From contig JASBVM010000005.1 of assembly GCA_029961055.1 (NCBI GenBank), positions 170,632 to 234,631 of the forward strand: a stretch of 64,000 nucleotides of DNA, given 5' to 3'. A program made the position numbers and the translations under genes. The notes under the pieces were generated by a model. The model made no database searches. It was not told the origin of the DNA and saw only the letters and a program-made list of their open reading frames with translations. The DNA is from Bacillota bacterium (GTDB lineage Bacteria; Bacillota; Sulfobacillia; JAIMAT01). Shown piece after piece: positions 38,701 to 47,264 of this stretch (its first letter is position 1; every line of letters starts with the position of its first letter).

Positions 38701-39474
38701 ACCGACGTCTGGAACAACAACGCCCAGGAGCTGGTCGCCTCCGGGCGCGCCACGCTCCAGGACGTGATCTCCACCCGCGACGACATCATGCTCGCCCTGA
38801 TCCGCTGGGGCCTGGAACGGGAGGAAGCCTTCCGCATCATGGAGCAGGTGCGGAAGGGGAAGGGACTCAAGCCCTCCGACGAGGAAGCCATGCGGCGCCA
38901 CGGCGTGCCCGACTGGTTCGTCGAGAGCTGCCAGAAGATCAGCTACCTCTTCCCCAAGGCGCACGCGGTGGCCTACGTGATCATGGCCTTCCGCATCGCC
39001 TGGTTCAAGGTCCACCACCCCGCCGCCTTCTACGCCACCTACTTCAGCGTCCGCGCCGACGACTTCGACGCCGCCTGGATCGGCGAGCGGCCGGAGGCCT
39101 GGCGCAACCGCATCCGCGCCATCGAGGCGAAGGGGAACGAGGCCTCGGTCAAGGAGAAGAACCAGGTGACCATCCTGGAGGTGGCGGTGGAGATGGCGCT
39201 CCGCGGGATCCGCTTCCTTCCCATCGACCTGGAGCGGTCGGACCGGTCCCGCTTCCTGGTGGAGGAAGGCGCGCTCCGGCCGCCCTTCGTCGCCATCCAG
39301 GGGCTGGGCGCGCGGGCCGCGGAGGCGATCGTCGCCGCGCGGGAGGAGGCGCCCTTCCTCTCCCGGGAGGATCTGCAGCGGCGGGCCCGGCTGAGTCGGG
39401 CGGTGATGGAGCTCCTGGAGAAGCACGGCGTCCTCGCGGGGCTGCCGCTCTCCGACCAGATGGTGCTCTTCTGA
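35755..39474 (+). CDS. polC: DNA polymerase III alpha subunit PolC without the 3'-5' exonuclease domain
   Basis: Replicative polymerase of Bacillota. About 1239 residues against ~1437 in B. subtilis. Domains: N-terminal domain (1-190), OB fold (about 240-330), PHP (about 337-560), zinc site (Cys714, 717, 739, 742), polymerase palm with Asp768 and Asp770 ([13 protein letters not shown]), and a C-terminus ending DQMVLF. In other PolC proteins a DnaQ-like exonuclease (DxETTG...) interrupts PHP after the Glu-containing strand; here [10 protein letters not shown] (400-407) runs straight into [12 protein letters not shown] (411-422). The PHP ligands His341, His343, Asp350, His375, Glu400, His416, Cys466, Asp540 and His542 look complete. 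Start GTG 35755 overlaps proS; GTG 35764 has a better-spaced AAGGG. Confidence 0.95.
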   Translation: MNEVPVGWLRVEPSHPRSGGVDWLLGELWPVLPEEERRRLAPVQVVGLRLAADGSEGVVELSGGDPAWNGSLVSWLERRFPGFGRWRVEYRNLSPEEAYPRLVQAVSAQNRALGPLLRAARPEWSQPGCLELHLANASSRDWLRDEHAEGLLAREAERLLGRPVEIRLVVDESAEEEADPEEAAAELVREALEALHSRAEGGGGAAAGAATEEPGWAEGQLLLGRAVAQEPVRMAELGEEEADVAVEGEILSIQGRELKNGRWLYELDLSDGSDSLTVRCFLPGRRAERFARLEPGLWLRVHGRWALDRAAGEPRLGARDVQVVAPRRRRDLAPEKRVELHCHTRMSAMDAVSDATQLIRRAAEWGHPAIAVTDHGVVQSFPEAYEAGKKYGIKILYGMEAYLQVDESDLSKPYNHAVVIARDQEGLHALYELVTRSHLESFHRFPRIPKSLLASRREHLLIGTACERGELFRAILAGAGDEELERIASFYDYLEVQPLANDRFLIEGGRLPDEEALRQINRRIVELGERLGKPVCATSDCHFVEPEDGIYRNVLHAAQGYDDSERESPLYFHTTEEMLAEFAYLGEERCRRVVVEGPQQVAALCSADILPVPEGLHAPELEGAAEELQSMATRRAHELYGDPLPEIVRERLEYEIRAIVGNGFASLYMIAQRLVRKSLEDGYLVGSRGSVGSSLVATMLGITEVNPLPPHYRCPSCRWSDFPADPGVASGFDLPRRSCPRCGAELAKDGHDIPFATFMGFHGDKVPDIDLNFSGEYQPRIHRYTEELLGEGHVFRAGTISTIAERTAFGFVRAWAEQTGRKPREAEVRRLVRGCSGVRRTTGQHPGGLMVVPRDDDILRYTPLQHPADDRESGTVTTHFDYHSISSRLVKLDLLGHDDPTVIRMLEDLTGVDAHSIPFDDPATLALFSGLEPLGLSAEELGTDVGSLGLPEFGTRFVRGMLSQTRPRSFAELVRISGLSHGTDVWNNNAQELVASGRATLQDVISTRDDIMLALIRWGLEREEAFRIMEQVRKGKGLKPSDEEAMRRHGVPDWFVESCQKISYLFPKAHAVAYVIMAFRIAWFKVHHPAAFYATYFSVRADDFDAAWIGERPEAWRNRIRAIEAKGNEASVKEKNQVTILEVAVEMALRGIRFLPIDLERSDRSRFLVEEGALRPPFVAIQGLGARAAEAIVAAREEAPFLSREDLQRRARLSRAVMELLEKHGVLAGLPLSDQMVLF

Positions 39475-39497
39475 GCGAGCGAAGGGGGCGGCGGGCC

Positions 39498-40469
39498 GTG
39501 TCCACGATCCTGGTGACGGGCGGTGCCGGCTTCATCGGCAGCGCCAGCGTGAAGGAGCTCCTGCGGGCCGGCCACCGGGTGGCGGTGATGGACGACCTGT
39601 CCAGCGGGCGGGCCGAGCAGGTGCCTCCGGAGGCGGAGCTCTTCGTCGCCGATGTGGCCGACGCCGAGGCGGTGCGCGAGGTCTTCGCCGCGGTCCGGCC
39701 GGAGGGGGTCCTCCACCTGGCGGCGCAGATCTCCGTCAGCCGCTCGGTGCGCGAGCCGGCCGAGGATGCGCGCGTCAACGTGCTGGGCCTCCTGCGCGTC
39801 CTGGAAGCGGCCCGGGCGAGCCGGGTGGGGCGGCTGGTCTTTGCCTCCTCCGGCGGCGTGCTCTACGGCGACGTGGGAGAGCCGGCGACGGAGGAGCACC
39901 CGCTCGCCCCCGTCTCCCCGTACGGCATCGCCAAGTGGACGGGCGAGCGGTATCTGGAGTTCTTCGCCCGGGAGTACGGCCTGGAGACGGTGGCGCTCCG
40001 CTACGGCAACGTCTACGGGCCGCGCCAGGATCCCCACGGCGAGGCGGGGGTGGTCGCCATCTTCAGCGGCCGCCTGCTCCGGGGCGAGGCGCCGCAGATC
40101 CACGGCGACGGCGAGAACGTCCGCGACTACGTGTACGTGGAAGACGTGGCGCGGGCCAACCGGCTCGCCCTGGAGACCGCGGGCGGGCAGCTCTGGCCGG
40201 CCGGGGGCCCCCCCTTCGCCGCCCTCAACGTGGGCACGGCGCGGGGGACCAGCGTCAACCGGCTGGAGGCCCTGATGCGCCGGGCGCTGGCGGAGGTGGC
40301 GGCGGTGGAGGCGCCGCCGGCGGTTCATGGCGAGCCGCGGCCGGGCGACCTCCGCTCCAGCCTCCTCGACCCCGGCCGGATCGAGCGGGCGCTGGGCTGG
40401 CGGCCGCAGGTCCCCCTGGAAGAGGGATTGGACCGCACCCTCCGCTGGTTTGCCGAAGACGGGGAGTGA
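39498..40469 (+). CDS. NAD-dependent epimerase/dehydratase (UDP-glucose 4-epimerase-like)
   Basis: Short-chain dehydrogenase/reductase acting on nucleotide sugars. 323 residues. NAD-binding GGAGFIGS, MDDLSSGR, LAAQISVSRSV, catalytic S/T (FASSGGVLYG) and Y-x3-K (SPYGIAKWTGE); the C-terminus carries RYGNVYGPRQDP and DYVYVEDVA. GalE or a related epimerase is likely but the substrate cannot be told. GTG 39498 follows GAAGGGGG. It lies between polC and the rimP promoter, where no such gene is normally found. Confidence 0.88.
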   Translation: MSTILVTGGAGFIGSASVKELLRAGHRVAVMDDLSSGRAEQVPPEAELFVADVADAEAVREVFAAVRPEGVLHLAAQISVSRSVREPAEDARVNVLGLLRVLEAARASRVGRLVFASSGGVLYGDVGEPATEEHPLAPVSPYGIAKWTGERYLEFFAREYGLETVALRYGNVYGPRQDPHGEAGVVAIFSGRLLRGEAPQIHGDGENVRDYVYVEDVARANRLALETAGGQLWPAGGPPFAALNVGTARGTSVNRLEALMRRALAEVAAVEAPPAVHGEPRPGDLRSSLLDPGRIERALGWRPQVPLEEGLDRTLRWFAEDGE

Positions 40470-40505
40470 GCGGCTGCCAGGCCGCATCCGGCGGCCCGGC
40501 CCCTG

Positions 40506-40535
40506 TTGCCCGCCGTGGAACGACCATGCTATAGT
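40506..40535 (+). promoter_or_regulatory. Sigma-A-type promoter of the rimP-nusA operon
   Basis: TTGCCC at 40506-40511, 18-bp spacer, TATAGT at 40530-40535. Transcription would begin near 40542, about 80 bp before rimP, and the leader would open with the 12-bp hairpin at 40559-40585. Confidence 0.75.
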
Positions 40536-40558
40536 GAAACGACTTCACCGGGGGCGTG

Positions 40559-40585
40559 GAAGAGTGGGTGTCGCACCCACTCTTC
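40559..40585 (+). promoter_or_regulatory. Perfect leader hairpin upstream of rimP
   Basis: GAAGAGTGGGTG (40559-40570), loop TCG, CACCCACTCTTC (40574-40585): a flawless 12-bp stem that starts about 17 nt after the likely transcription start. It is followed by TCTGTGTGTGG rather than a T-run. Its position suggests an attenuation, RNase-processing or autoregulatory element for the rimP-nusA-infB operon; which of these is not shown. Confidence 0.65.
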
Positions 40586-40622
40586 TCTGTGTGTGGCAGC
40601 TCCGTCGTCGGGGGTGAGGCGG

Positions 40623-41099
40623 TTGGCGCGGAAGGCGATCGAGGAGGCGGCCGCCCAGCTGGCCGAGCCCCTCCTGCAGGGGCTCGGCCTTCTGCTCCTG
40701 GACGTGGCCTGGCAGCGGGAGAAGGGGCGGCGGTTCCTGCGCTTCGTCATCGAGCGGCCGCAGGGCGGTGTCACCATGGAGGATTGCGAGCGCTTCTCCC
40801 GCGCCATCGATCCACGACTCGACGAGCTGCAGGTGATCGGCGAGCCCTACTATCTCGAGGTCGCCTCTCCGGGGCTCGACCGGGTCCTGCGCAACGATCG
40901 CGAGTTCGCCTTCTTCCGCGGCAGGACGGTCCAGGTCCGCTGCTTCGAGCCGCTGGAGGGGTCGCGAAACCATGTGGGACGGCTGGAGGGATTGGAAGGG
41001 GAGGAGCTGCTTCTGGCGGTGGAGGGGGAGGAAGGCGAACGGCTGCTTCGCCTTCCCCGGTCGAAGGTGGCGCGCGTGCAGCTGAAGGAGGAGAGCTGA
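40623..41099 (+). CDS. rimP: Ribosome maturation factor RimP
   Basis: Assists 30S subunit assembly. About 158 residues. ARKAIEEAAAQLAEPLLQGLGLLLLDVAW, the VTMEDCERFSRAIDPRLDE segment and YYLEVASPGLDRVL are diagnostic. Start is uncertain: TTG 40623 (GGGG of GGGGTGAGG 8 bp away) is chosen over in-frame GTG 40614. Confidence 0.95.
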   Translation: MARKAIEEAAAQLAEPLLQGLGLLLLDVAWQREKGRRFLRFVIERPQGGVTMEDCERFSRAIDPRLDELQVIGEPYYLEVASPGLDRVLRNDREFAFFRGRTVQVRCFEPLEGSRNHVGRLEGLEGEELLLAVEGEEGERLLRLPRSKVARVQLKEES

Positions 41100-41120
41100 A
41101 CTGCTCCAGGAGGGCGCAGC

Positions 41121-42446
41121 ATGAACCAGGAATTGCTCGACGCGCTCAATGCGCTGGCGGCGGAACGCGGGCTCGACCGGGACGTCCTGATCGAGGCGCT
41201 GGAGACGGCGCTCAAGTCGGCCTACAGGAAGCATTACGGCTCGGCGAGCAACGTGGTCGTCCGGATCGACCCGGAGAGCGGCGATTTCCACGTCATCAGC
41301 CAGATGACCGTCTCCGATCCGGTCGAGGATCCGGAGACCCAGATCAGCCTGGAGGATGCGCGCGCCATCGACCCGTCCTACCAGGTGGGCGACGTGGTCG
41401 AACAGCCGGTGGAGCCGCGCGACTTCGGCCGCATCGCCGCCCAGACGGCGCGCCAGGTCGTGATGCAGCAGCTCCGCGAGGCGGAGCGGAAGCTGGTCTA
41501 CGAGGAGTTCGCCAGCCGCGAGGGCGACCTGCTGACCGTGGTGGTGCGGCGGGTCCAGGGCCGGAACGTCTACATCGACCTGGGCCGTACAGAGGCGATC
41601 CTGCTTCCGTCCGAGCAGATCCCCGGCGAGGTCTACCGGCCCGGCGACCGGATCCGGGTCTACCTGGCCGAGGTCCGCCAGACGCCGAAGGGCCCGCAGG
41701 TGATCCTCTCGCGGGCACACCCGGGGCTGCTCCGGCGCCTCCTGGAGCTGGAGGTGCCGGAGATCCACGACGGCGTGGTGGAGATCCGCGCCGTCGCCCG
41801 CGAGGCCGGTGCCCGTGCCAAGGTGGCGGTCGCCTCCCGGGACGAGAACGTGGACCCGGTGGGCGCCTGCGTCGGCCACCGGGGGATGCGCATCCAGAAC
41901 GTGGTCAACGAGCTCCACGGAGAGAAGATCGACGTCATCCGCTGGTCCGACGATCCGGCCGAGTTCGTCGCCTCGGCGCTCAGCCCGGCGCGGGTCAGCC
42001 AGGTGCGGATCAACGACCAGGAGCGTGCAGCCCGGGTCATCGTCCCCGACTACCAGCTCTCGCTGGCCATCGGCCGGGCGGGCCAGAACGCGCGCCTGGC
42101 GGCGAAGCTGACCGGCTACCGCATCGACATCCGGAGCGAGTCGCAGCTGGCCGACGAGGCGATGAAGGCGGCTGTCCAGTCGGGTGGCGGCGAGGAGATG
42201 CGCACCTTTGTCAGCGAGGCCGACATGCTCCCGTTCGAGCGCGCCTTCCGGCAGGCGCTGAAGGAGCGGCGCGAGCGCGAGGAGCGCCGCCGGAGGCTGC
42301 AGGAGTCGGGCGAGCTGAGCGGGGACGAGCTGGACTTCGACGAGGATCTCCCTCCCTTCCCGGAGGCGCCGGAGGGCGAGGCCGGGGAGGGAGGGGACCG
42401 CGAGGCGGATCAGGGGCGGCTCCCGGACGACGACGAGGACGAGTGA
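41121..42446 (+). CDS. nusA: Transcription termination/antitermination factor NusA
   Basis: RNA polymerase-associated factor for pausing, termination and rRNA antitermination. 441 residues: N-terminal RNAP-binding domain, S1 domain (GDLLTVVVRRVQGRNVYIDLGRTEAIL), KH1 and KH2 (DPVGACVGHRGMRIQNV; LAIGRAGQNARLAAKLTGY), and an acidic C-terminal tail (from about 385) in place of any E. coli-type repeats. ATG 41121 follows AGGAGGG. Confidence 0.97.
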   Translation: MNQELLDALNALAAERGLDRDVLIEALETALKSAYRKHYGSASNVVVRIDPESGDFHVISQMTVSDPVEDPETQISLEDARAIDPSYQVGDVVEQPVEPRDFGRIAAQTARQVVMQQLREAERKLVYEEFASREGDLLTVVVRRVQGRNVYIDLGRTEAILLPSEQIPGEVYRPGDRIRVYLAEVRQTPKGPQVILSRAHPGLLRRLLELEVPEIHDGVVEIRAVAREAGARAKVAVASRDENVDPVGACVGHRGMRIQNVVNELHGEKIDVIRWSDDPAEFVASALSPARVSQVRINDQERAARVIVPDYQLSLAIGRAGQNARLAAKLTGYRIDIRSESQLADEAMKAAVQSGGGEEMRTFVSEADMLPFERAFRQALKERREREERRRRLQESGELSGDELDFDEDLPPFPEAPEGEAGEGGDREADQGRLPDDDEDE

Positions 42447-42507
42447 GCACGGGCGGCCGGCCTGGCCGGCTTCAGCGCGTGCCGAGCGAGAGCAGGGGAT
42501 GGCGAGG

Positions 42508-42801
42508 ATGGCCAAGGTGCGAAAGCTCCCCCAGAGGACCTGCATCGGCTGCGGCGAGGTGGAGGGGAAGCGGCAGCTGCTGCGGCTGGTCCGGACCCCG
42601 GACGGGGAGATCCAGGTCGATCCCACCGGGAAGCGGCCCGGCCGGGGCGCCTACCTCCACGCCGACCCCGCCTGCGTGGAGCGTGGACTGGTGCCCGCAC
42701 GCCTGGAACGGGCGTTCCGGCTCCGTCCCGCACCGGAGGTCGTGACGGAGCTGCGGCGCAGCGTCGAGAGGGCGCTGGCCGGCCGGGAGGCGACGCCGTG
42801 A
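42508..42801 (+). CDS. ylxR: YlxR / RnpM family RNA-binding protein
   Basis: About 97 residues of the DUF448 family, in B. subtilis a modulator of RNase P (RnpM). PQRTCIGCGEVEGKRQLLRLVR and GRGAYLHADPACVE are the family motifs. ATG 42508 is chosen with AGGGG 9 bp upstream; ATG 42499 is in frame and three residues longer. Standard nusA-ylxR-ylxQ-infB order. Confidence 0.92.
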   Translation: MAKVRKLPQRTCIGCGEVEGKRQLLRLVRTPDGEIQVDPTGKRPGRGAYLHADPACVERGLVPARLERAFRLRPAPEVVTELRRSVERALAGREATP

Positions 42802-43301
42802 GCCGTCTCCCCGTGCGCTGGCGGGAGATCCTGGGGCTTGCCATGGCGGCTGGGAAGGTGGCCTGGGGGCGACGGGCGGCGCGCCAGGCCCTGCACGACG
42901 GTGTGGCGGAGCTGGTGGTCGTCGCTGAGGATGCGGGACCCTCGGCGGCCGAGGAGGTCGGCCGCGAGGCGGCCCGCCGCGGCGTCACCTGCGTGCGCGC
43001 CGGCCGCCAGGCCGAGCTGGGGGCGGCGATCGGCCGCTCGCCGGTCGGCGTTCTGGCGGTGGTCGACCGCGGGCTGGCCGGAAAGTTGATGAACGAGTGG
43101 AAAGAGACGAGCGAAGCCGCCGGGCGGGCTCGTCGGGAGGTGAGGGCTATTGCCGCACGCGATCCGAGTCTACGAGTTGGCGCGCGAGCTGCACATCCAT
43201 TCGAAGGAGATCCTGGACTTCCTTCGCAACACGATGAACATCGACATCAACAACCACATGAGCACGATCAACGACCGCGTGGCCGAGCGGATCCGTCGTG
43301 A
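42798..43301 (+). CDS. ylxQ: L7Ae-family protein YlxQ with a C-terminal extension overlapping infB
   Basis: K-turn RNA-binding protein of the L7Ae/L30e family. The first ~100 residues match (ILGLAMAAGKVAWGRRAARQAL, AELVVVAEDAGPSAAEEV, VLAVVDRGLAGKL). The family normally ends near residue 100-110, but this frame continues to residue 167 with a His/Gln/Arg-rich tail and overlaps the first 152 bp of infB. The tail could be an accident of a lost stop codon. ATG 42798 overlaps the ylxR stop. Confidence 0.85.
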   Translation: MSRLPVRWREILGLAMAAGKVAWGRRAARQALHDGVAELVVVAEDAGPSAAEEVGREAARRGVTCVRAGRQAELGAAIGRSPVGVLAVVDRGLAGKLMNEWKETSEAAGRARREVRAIAARDPSLRVGARAAHPFEGDPGLPSQHDEHRHQQPHEHDQRPRGRADPS

Positions 43302-45894
43302 GTTCGCCGATCGGGCCGCTCAGCGCCCCGCCGGCCGCGGTCCGGTCAAGGCGGCGGGGCAGCCGGCGGCGCCGGGGGAGAAGGGGGGCACCGCGGGCGT
43401 TCCAGCCGGCGCGGAGGGCCGCTCTGCCGCCGCGGGCGGAGGCGGGACCGGGCCCGCGCGCGCAGCGCGGCCGCAGCCGGGGCAGGCGGAGCGTCCGGCA
43501 GGACCCGGCTCCCGGCCCGGCAGCGCAGCGGGCGCGCAGGGCGGGGCCAGAGGCCGCCCGTATGAAGGGGCCGCCCAGGCCGGGCATGGGCCCGCCGCCC
43601 GGCCGGGCGGGGGAGGGCCGGCCCACCACCGGCCGGGCGAGGCGCGCGGAGCGGGAGCGGTCAACGGTGCCGGGGCGCGCCCGGCGGCGGGCGGTTACCG
43701 GCCCGGGGCACGGCCCGGTGGAGCGGCGGGCGCCGGGCGCCCTGGTGGGCGACCGGGCGCCACGGCGGGGCGAGTCGGAGGGGGCGGCGGTCGCCCCGCT
43801 CCGGGCGGAGGCCGCCCCGCTCCGGCGGGGGGTCGCCCCGCCCCTGGCGGCGGTCGGCCCACGCCGGGCGGAAGTCGCCCTGCTCCGGCTGGCGGTCGGC
43901 CCGCCCCCGGCGGTGGCCGCCCTGCCCCGGGCGGCGCGGGCCGTGCGGCGCCCGCGGGCCAGCGTGGCCGGCCCGCCAGGCGCGGTCGCGGCGGCAGGCC
44001 GGCGGCGGCCAAGGGCGAATGGCGGGACGGCCGGGCGATCGACCTGGAGGAGGAGCGCCGCACCCACCGCGGGCCGAAGGCGCCCAGCCGGAAGAAGCGC
44101 AGCAGCGCCGAGCGGCTGGCGCAGATCCAGGTGCCGGCCGAGATCGAGCTGGACGAGGGTGTCATCGGCGTCTCCCGCCTGGCGGAGAAGCTCCACCTGC
44201 CCACCCCCGAGGTGGTCCGGAAGCTGATCGGCATGGGCGTCATGGCCTCGGCCGGCCAGGAGATCCCGGTGGAGACGGCGGCACGGGTGGCGGAGGCCTT
44301 CGGTTCCCGCGCCAGCATCCGGCAGGCGGAGCGGGTGCTGAGCGACGAGGAGCTCCTCCAGGAACGGCTGACGGAGGGAGCCACCTCGGGCAGCGAGCGA
44401 CCGCCGGTGGTGGTGGTGCTGGGGCACGTCGACCACGGCAAGACCAGCCTCCTGGACGCGATCCGCGAGACGCGCGTCGCCGCCAGCGAGGCGGGTGGCA
44501 TCACCCAGCACATCGGCGCCTCGACGGTCGAGCAGAACGGGCGGCGGATCGTCTTCCTGGACACGCCGGGGCACGAGGCCTTCACCGCGATGCGTGCCCG
44601 GGGCGCCCAGATCGGGGACGTGGCCGTCCTGGTGGTGGCCGCCGACGACGGGATCATGCCGCAGACGGTCGAGGCGATCCAGCACGCCCGGGCGGCCGGC
44701 CTGCCCATCGTGGTGGCACTCAACAAGATCGACAAGCCGAACGCCAACCCCGACCGGGTGAAGCAGCAGCTGGCCGAGCAGGGCCTGGTGCCCGAGGAGT
44801 GGGGCGGCGAGACGGTGGTGGTGCCCGTCTCGGCGCTCAAGCGGGAGGGGATCGGCGAGCTCCTGGAGATGGTCCTGCTGGTGGCCGACATGCAGGAGCT
44901 GCGCGCCAACCCCGACGGCCCGGCCATCGGCACCGTGATCGAGGCGCGCCTCGACCGCGGCCTGGGGCCGGTTGCCTCGGTCCTGGTCCAGGACGGCACG
45001 CTCCGGCAGGGCCAGGCGTTCGTCGCGGGCGCGGCTTATGGCCACGTCCGCTCCATGACGGACGACCGCGGCCGCAGCCTGGAGGAAGCGGGCCCCGGCA
45101 CGCCCGTGGAGATCTCGGGTTTCGACACGCTCCCCATGGCGGGCGACGTCTTCCGCGTCGTGGAGGACGAGCGGAAGGCGCGGGAGATCGCGCTCTCCCG
45201 CCAGGAACAGGCGCACGAGGCCGAGATCGGCACGCGCCAGCCGGTCACCCTGGCCACCTTCTTCGCGCGGCAGGCGGAGGGCGGCCGCAAGGAGCTGCGG
45301 GTGATCCTCAAGGCCGACGTGGCCGGGACGCTGGAGGCGCTGCGCAGCTCGCTCGGCGAGATCCGGACGGAGGAGGCGAGCGTGGAGGTGATCCACGCCG
45401 CCGTGGGCGGCGTCAACGAGTCGGACGTGATGCTGGCCGCCGCCTCCGACGCGATCATCGTCGGCTTCAACGTCCGCCCCGACGCCAAGGCGGCCGCCCT
45501 GGCCCAGGACCAGAAGGTGGAGATCCAGCTCTACCGGGTGATCTACGAGCTCCTGGACGACGTGAAGAAGGCCGTCCGCGGGCTCCTCGCGCCCAAGACG
45601 GAGGAGCGCGTGATCGGGCGGGCGGAGGTCCGCCAGACCTTCCGCGTGCCCGACGTGGGCACGGTCGCCGGCTGCTACGTCCAGGAGGGCGTGCTCCGCC
45701 GTCACGCCGGCGCCCGGCTTGTCCGCGACGGCGTGGTCGTCTACGAGGGGAAGATCGCCTCGCTCCGCCGCTTCAAGGAGGACGCCCGCGAGGTGGCCCA
45801 GGGCTACGAGTGCGGCGTGGGGCTGGAACGCTTCGACGATATCAAGGTGGGCGACAGCCTCGAGGCCTTCGAGACGGTCGAGGTGGCCCGCTGA
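43150..45894 (+). CDS. infB: Translation initiation factor IF-2
   Basis: GTPase that brings initiator tRNA to the 30S subunit. 914 residues. N-terminal IF2_N ([22 protein letters not shown]), a long Gly/Ala/Pro/Arg-rich linker (about 55-295) with heptad repeats, a second IF2_N (about 340-390), GTPase domain with G1 GHVDHGKT at 425-432 and [12 protein letters not shown], then domains II-IV ending [21 protein letters not shown] 43150 gives the expected N-terminus and has GGGAGG (43135-43140) 9 bp upstream. Confidence 0.97.
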   Translation: MPHAIRVYELARELHIHSKEILDFLRNTMNIDINNHMSTINDRVAERIRREFADRAAQRPAGRGPVKAAGQPAAPGEKGGTAGVPAGAEGRSAAAGGGGTGPARAARPQPGQAERPAGPGSRPGSAAGAQGGARGRPYEGAAQAGHGPAARPGGGGPAHHRPGEARGAGAVNGAGARPAAGGYRPGARPGGAAGAGRPGGRPGATAGRVGGGGGRPAPGGGRPAPAGGRPAPGGGRPTPGGSRPAPAGGRPAPGGGRPAPGGAGRAAPAGQRGRPARRGRGGRPAAAKGEWRDGRAIDLEEERRTHRGPKAPSRKKRSSAERLAQIQVPAEIELDEGVIGVSRLAEKLHLPTPEVVRKLIGMGVMASAGQEIPVETAARVAEAFGSRASIRQAERVLSDEELLQERLTEGATSGSERPPVVVVLGHVDHGKTSLLDAIRETRVAASEAGGITQHIGASTVEQNGRRIVFLDTPGHEAFTAMRARGAQIGDVAVLVVAADDGIMPQTVEAIQHARAAGLPIVVALNKIDKPNANPDRVKQQLAEQGLVPEEWGGETVVVPVSALKREGIGELLEMVLLVADMQELRANPDGPAIGTVIEARLDRGLGPVASVLVQDGTLRQGQAFVAGAAYGHVRSMTDDRGRSLEEAGPGTPVEISGFDTLPMAGDVFRVVEDERKAREIALSRQEQAHEAEIGTRQPVTLATFFARQAEGGRKELRVILKADVAGTLEALRSSLGEIRTEEASVEVIHAAVGGVNESDVMLAAASDAIIVGFNVRPDAKAAALAQDQKVEIQLYRVIYELLDDVKKAVRGLLAPKTEERVIGRAEVRQTFRVPDVGTVAGCYVQEGVLRRHAGARLVRDGVVVYEGKIASLRRFKEDAREVAQGYECGVGLERFDDIKVGDSLEAFETVEVAR
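43783..43929 (+). repeat. Seven tandem 21-bp repeats inside infB
   Basis: Seven consecutive 21-bp units (starting at 43783, 43804, 43825, 43846, 43867, 43888, 43909) encode [G/A]GG/S-R-P-[A/T]-P heptads such as GGGRPAP and AGGRPAP in the IF-2 linker. The units differ at synonymous positions, so the amino-acid pattern is kept while DNA has drifted. Copy number may vary between strains. Confidence 0.9.
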
Positions 45895-45911
45895 ACGGTG
45901 GAGGGGTCGAC

Positions 45912-47264
45912 GTGGTCTCCAAGACGCGCTTGGGGCGGGTGGCGGGAGGCATCGAGCGGGAGCTGAGCGCCATCCTCCGCGAGCTGAAGGATCCCAGGAT
46001 CGGCTTCGTCTCCATCACCGGGGTCGAGGTCAGCACCGACCTCCGGCACGCGCGCGTCTTCGTCAGCGTCCTGGGTGGCCCCGAGGAGGAGGCGGCCACC
46101 CTGCAGGGGCTGCGCAACTCCGTCGGCTACATCCGGGGCGAGGTGACCCGGCGCCTCCGCCTCCGCTTCGCCCCCGAGCTGGAGTGGGTGCCCGACCACA
46201 GCATCGAGCGCGGCGTCCGCATCTCCAAGCTGATCCGGGACGTCCGCGAGGCGGAGGAGCGCGCCCACGAGGGGAAGGAAGCGGTGGTCCGGGCGCTCCG
46301 CTCCGCCCGCTCCCTGCTGATGGCGGTCCACGTCCGGCCCGACGGCGACGCGGTGGGCTCGGCGCTGGGGCTGGGCCTGGCACTGGAACGGGCGGGGAAG
46401 CGGGTGCGCTTCATGGTGGACGGCGGCATCCCCTACAACCTGGGCTGGCTGCCGGGCGCGGACCGTTTCGAGCCGCCGGCACCGCTGGACGCGGTGGAGG
46501 CGGCGGTCCTCCTGGACTGCGGCGACCTGGAGCGGGTCGGCCGGCTCCGGCCGCTGATCGAGCCGCTGGAGGAAGTGGTCAACATCGACCACCATCCCTC
46601 CAACACGGGCTTCGGGAGCACCCGCTGGATCGAACCCGGGGCGGCCGCCGTGGGCGAGCAGGTGATGGATCTCCTGGAGGCCCTGGGCGTGGATCTGGAC
46701 GAGGCGGTGGCGACCGCGCTCTTCGCCTCCATCGCCAGCGACACCGGCGGGTTCCGCTACTCGAACACGCGGCCCGAGACGCTGGAGCGGGCGGCCCGTC
46801 TGGTGCGGGCCGGGGCGCAACCGGCGGAGATCTCGCGCCGGCTCTGGGAGGAGCGGCCCCTCAGCTCGCTCCGCCTGCTCAGCCGGGTGCTGGAGAGCCT
46901 CCAGGTGGAGGCCGGCGGCGCCTATGCCTGGGTGCGCGTGCCGCGGGCCGTGCTGGAGGCGACCGGCGCCGGGGAGGACGAGGTGGAGGGCCTGGTCAAC
47001 TACCCGCGCAGCCTGAGCGGGGTGGAGGTGGCGGCGCTCTTCCAGGAGGTGAGCCTGGAGGGACGCCCGGCCACGCGGGTGAGCCTCCGCTCCAACCGCT
47101 GGCTGGACGTGAGCCGGGTCGCCCAGCGCTTCGGCGGCGGCGGCCATGCCCGCGCCGCCGGGTGCACGCTGCCGGCGCCCGTGGAGGAGGCGGCCCGGCA
47201 GGTCGGCCAGGCCGTGCGGGAGCAGCTGGACGCCGGGCCGGAGGCTGGGGGCGAGGAAGGATGA
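45912..47264 (+). CDS. Fused ribosome-binding factor A and nanoRNase/pAp phosphatase NrnA
   Basis: A single uninterrupted 450-residue frame joins two normally separate neighbours. Residues 1-~115 are RbfA (LGRVAGGIERELSAILRELKDPRIGFVSITGVEVS ... VRISKLI), a 30S maturation factor. From about 125 follows a DHH/DHHA1 phosphoesterase of the NrnA type: HVRPDGDAVGS (Asp144, Asp146), NIDHHPSN (Asp226-His228), ASDTGGFRYSN and FGGGGHARAAG (His412), which degrades 2-5 nt RNAs and dephosphorylates pAp. The linker is only ~10-15 residues (VREAEERAHEGKE). GTG 45912 follows GGAGGGG. In other Bacillota rbfA and nrnA are adjacent, so fusion needs only loss of a stop. Confidence 0.9.
   Translation: MVSKTRLGRVAGGIERELSAILRELKDPRIGFVSITGVEVSTDLRHARVFVSVLGGPEEEAATLQGLRNSVGYIRGEVTRRLRLRFAPELEWVPDHSIERGVRISKLIRDVREAEERAHEGKEAVVRALRSARSLLMAVHVRPDGDAVGSALGLGLALERAGKRVRFMVDGGIPYNLGWLPGADRFEPPAPLDAVEAAVLLDCGDLERVGRLRPLIEPLEEVVNIDHHPSNTGFGSTRWIEPGAAAVGEQVMDLLEALGVDLDEAVATALFASIASDTGGFRYSNTRPETLERAARLVRAGAQPAEISRRLWEERPLSSLRLLSRVLESLQVEAGGAYAWVRVPRAVLEATGAGEDEVEGLVNYPRSLSGVEVAALFQEVSLEGRPATRVSLRSNRWLDVSRVAQRFGGGGHARAAGCTLPAPVEEAARQVGQAVREQLDAGPEAGGEEG

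Noticed and set aside
43783..43929. Repeat array as a CRISPR
   Set aside because: Direct 21-bp units have no spacers and are in frame within infB.
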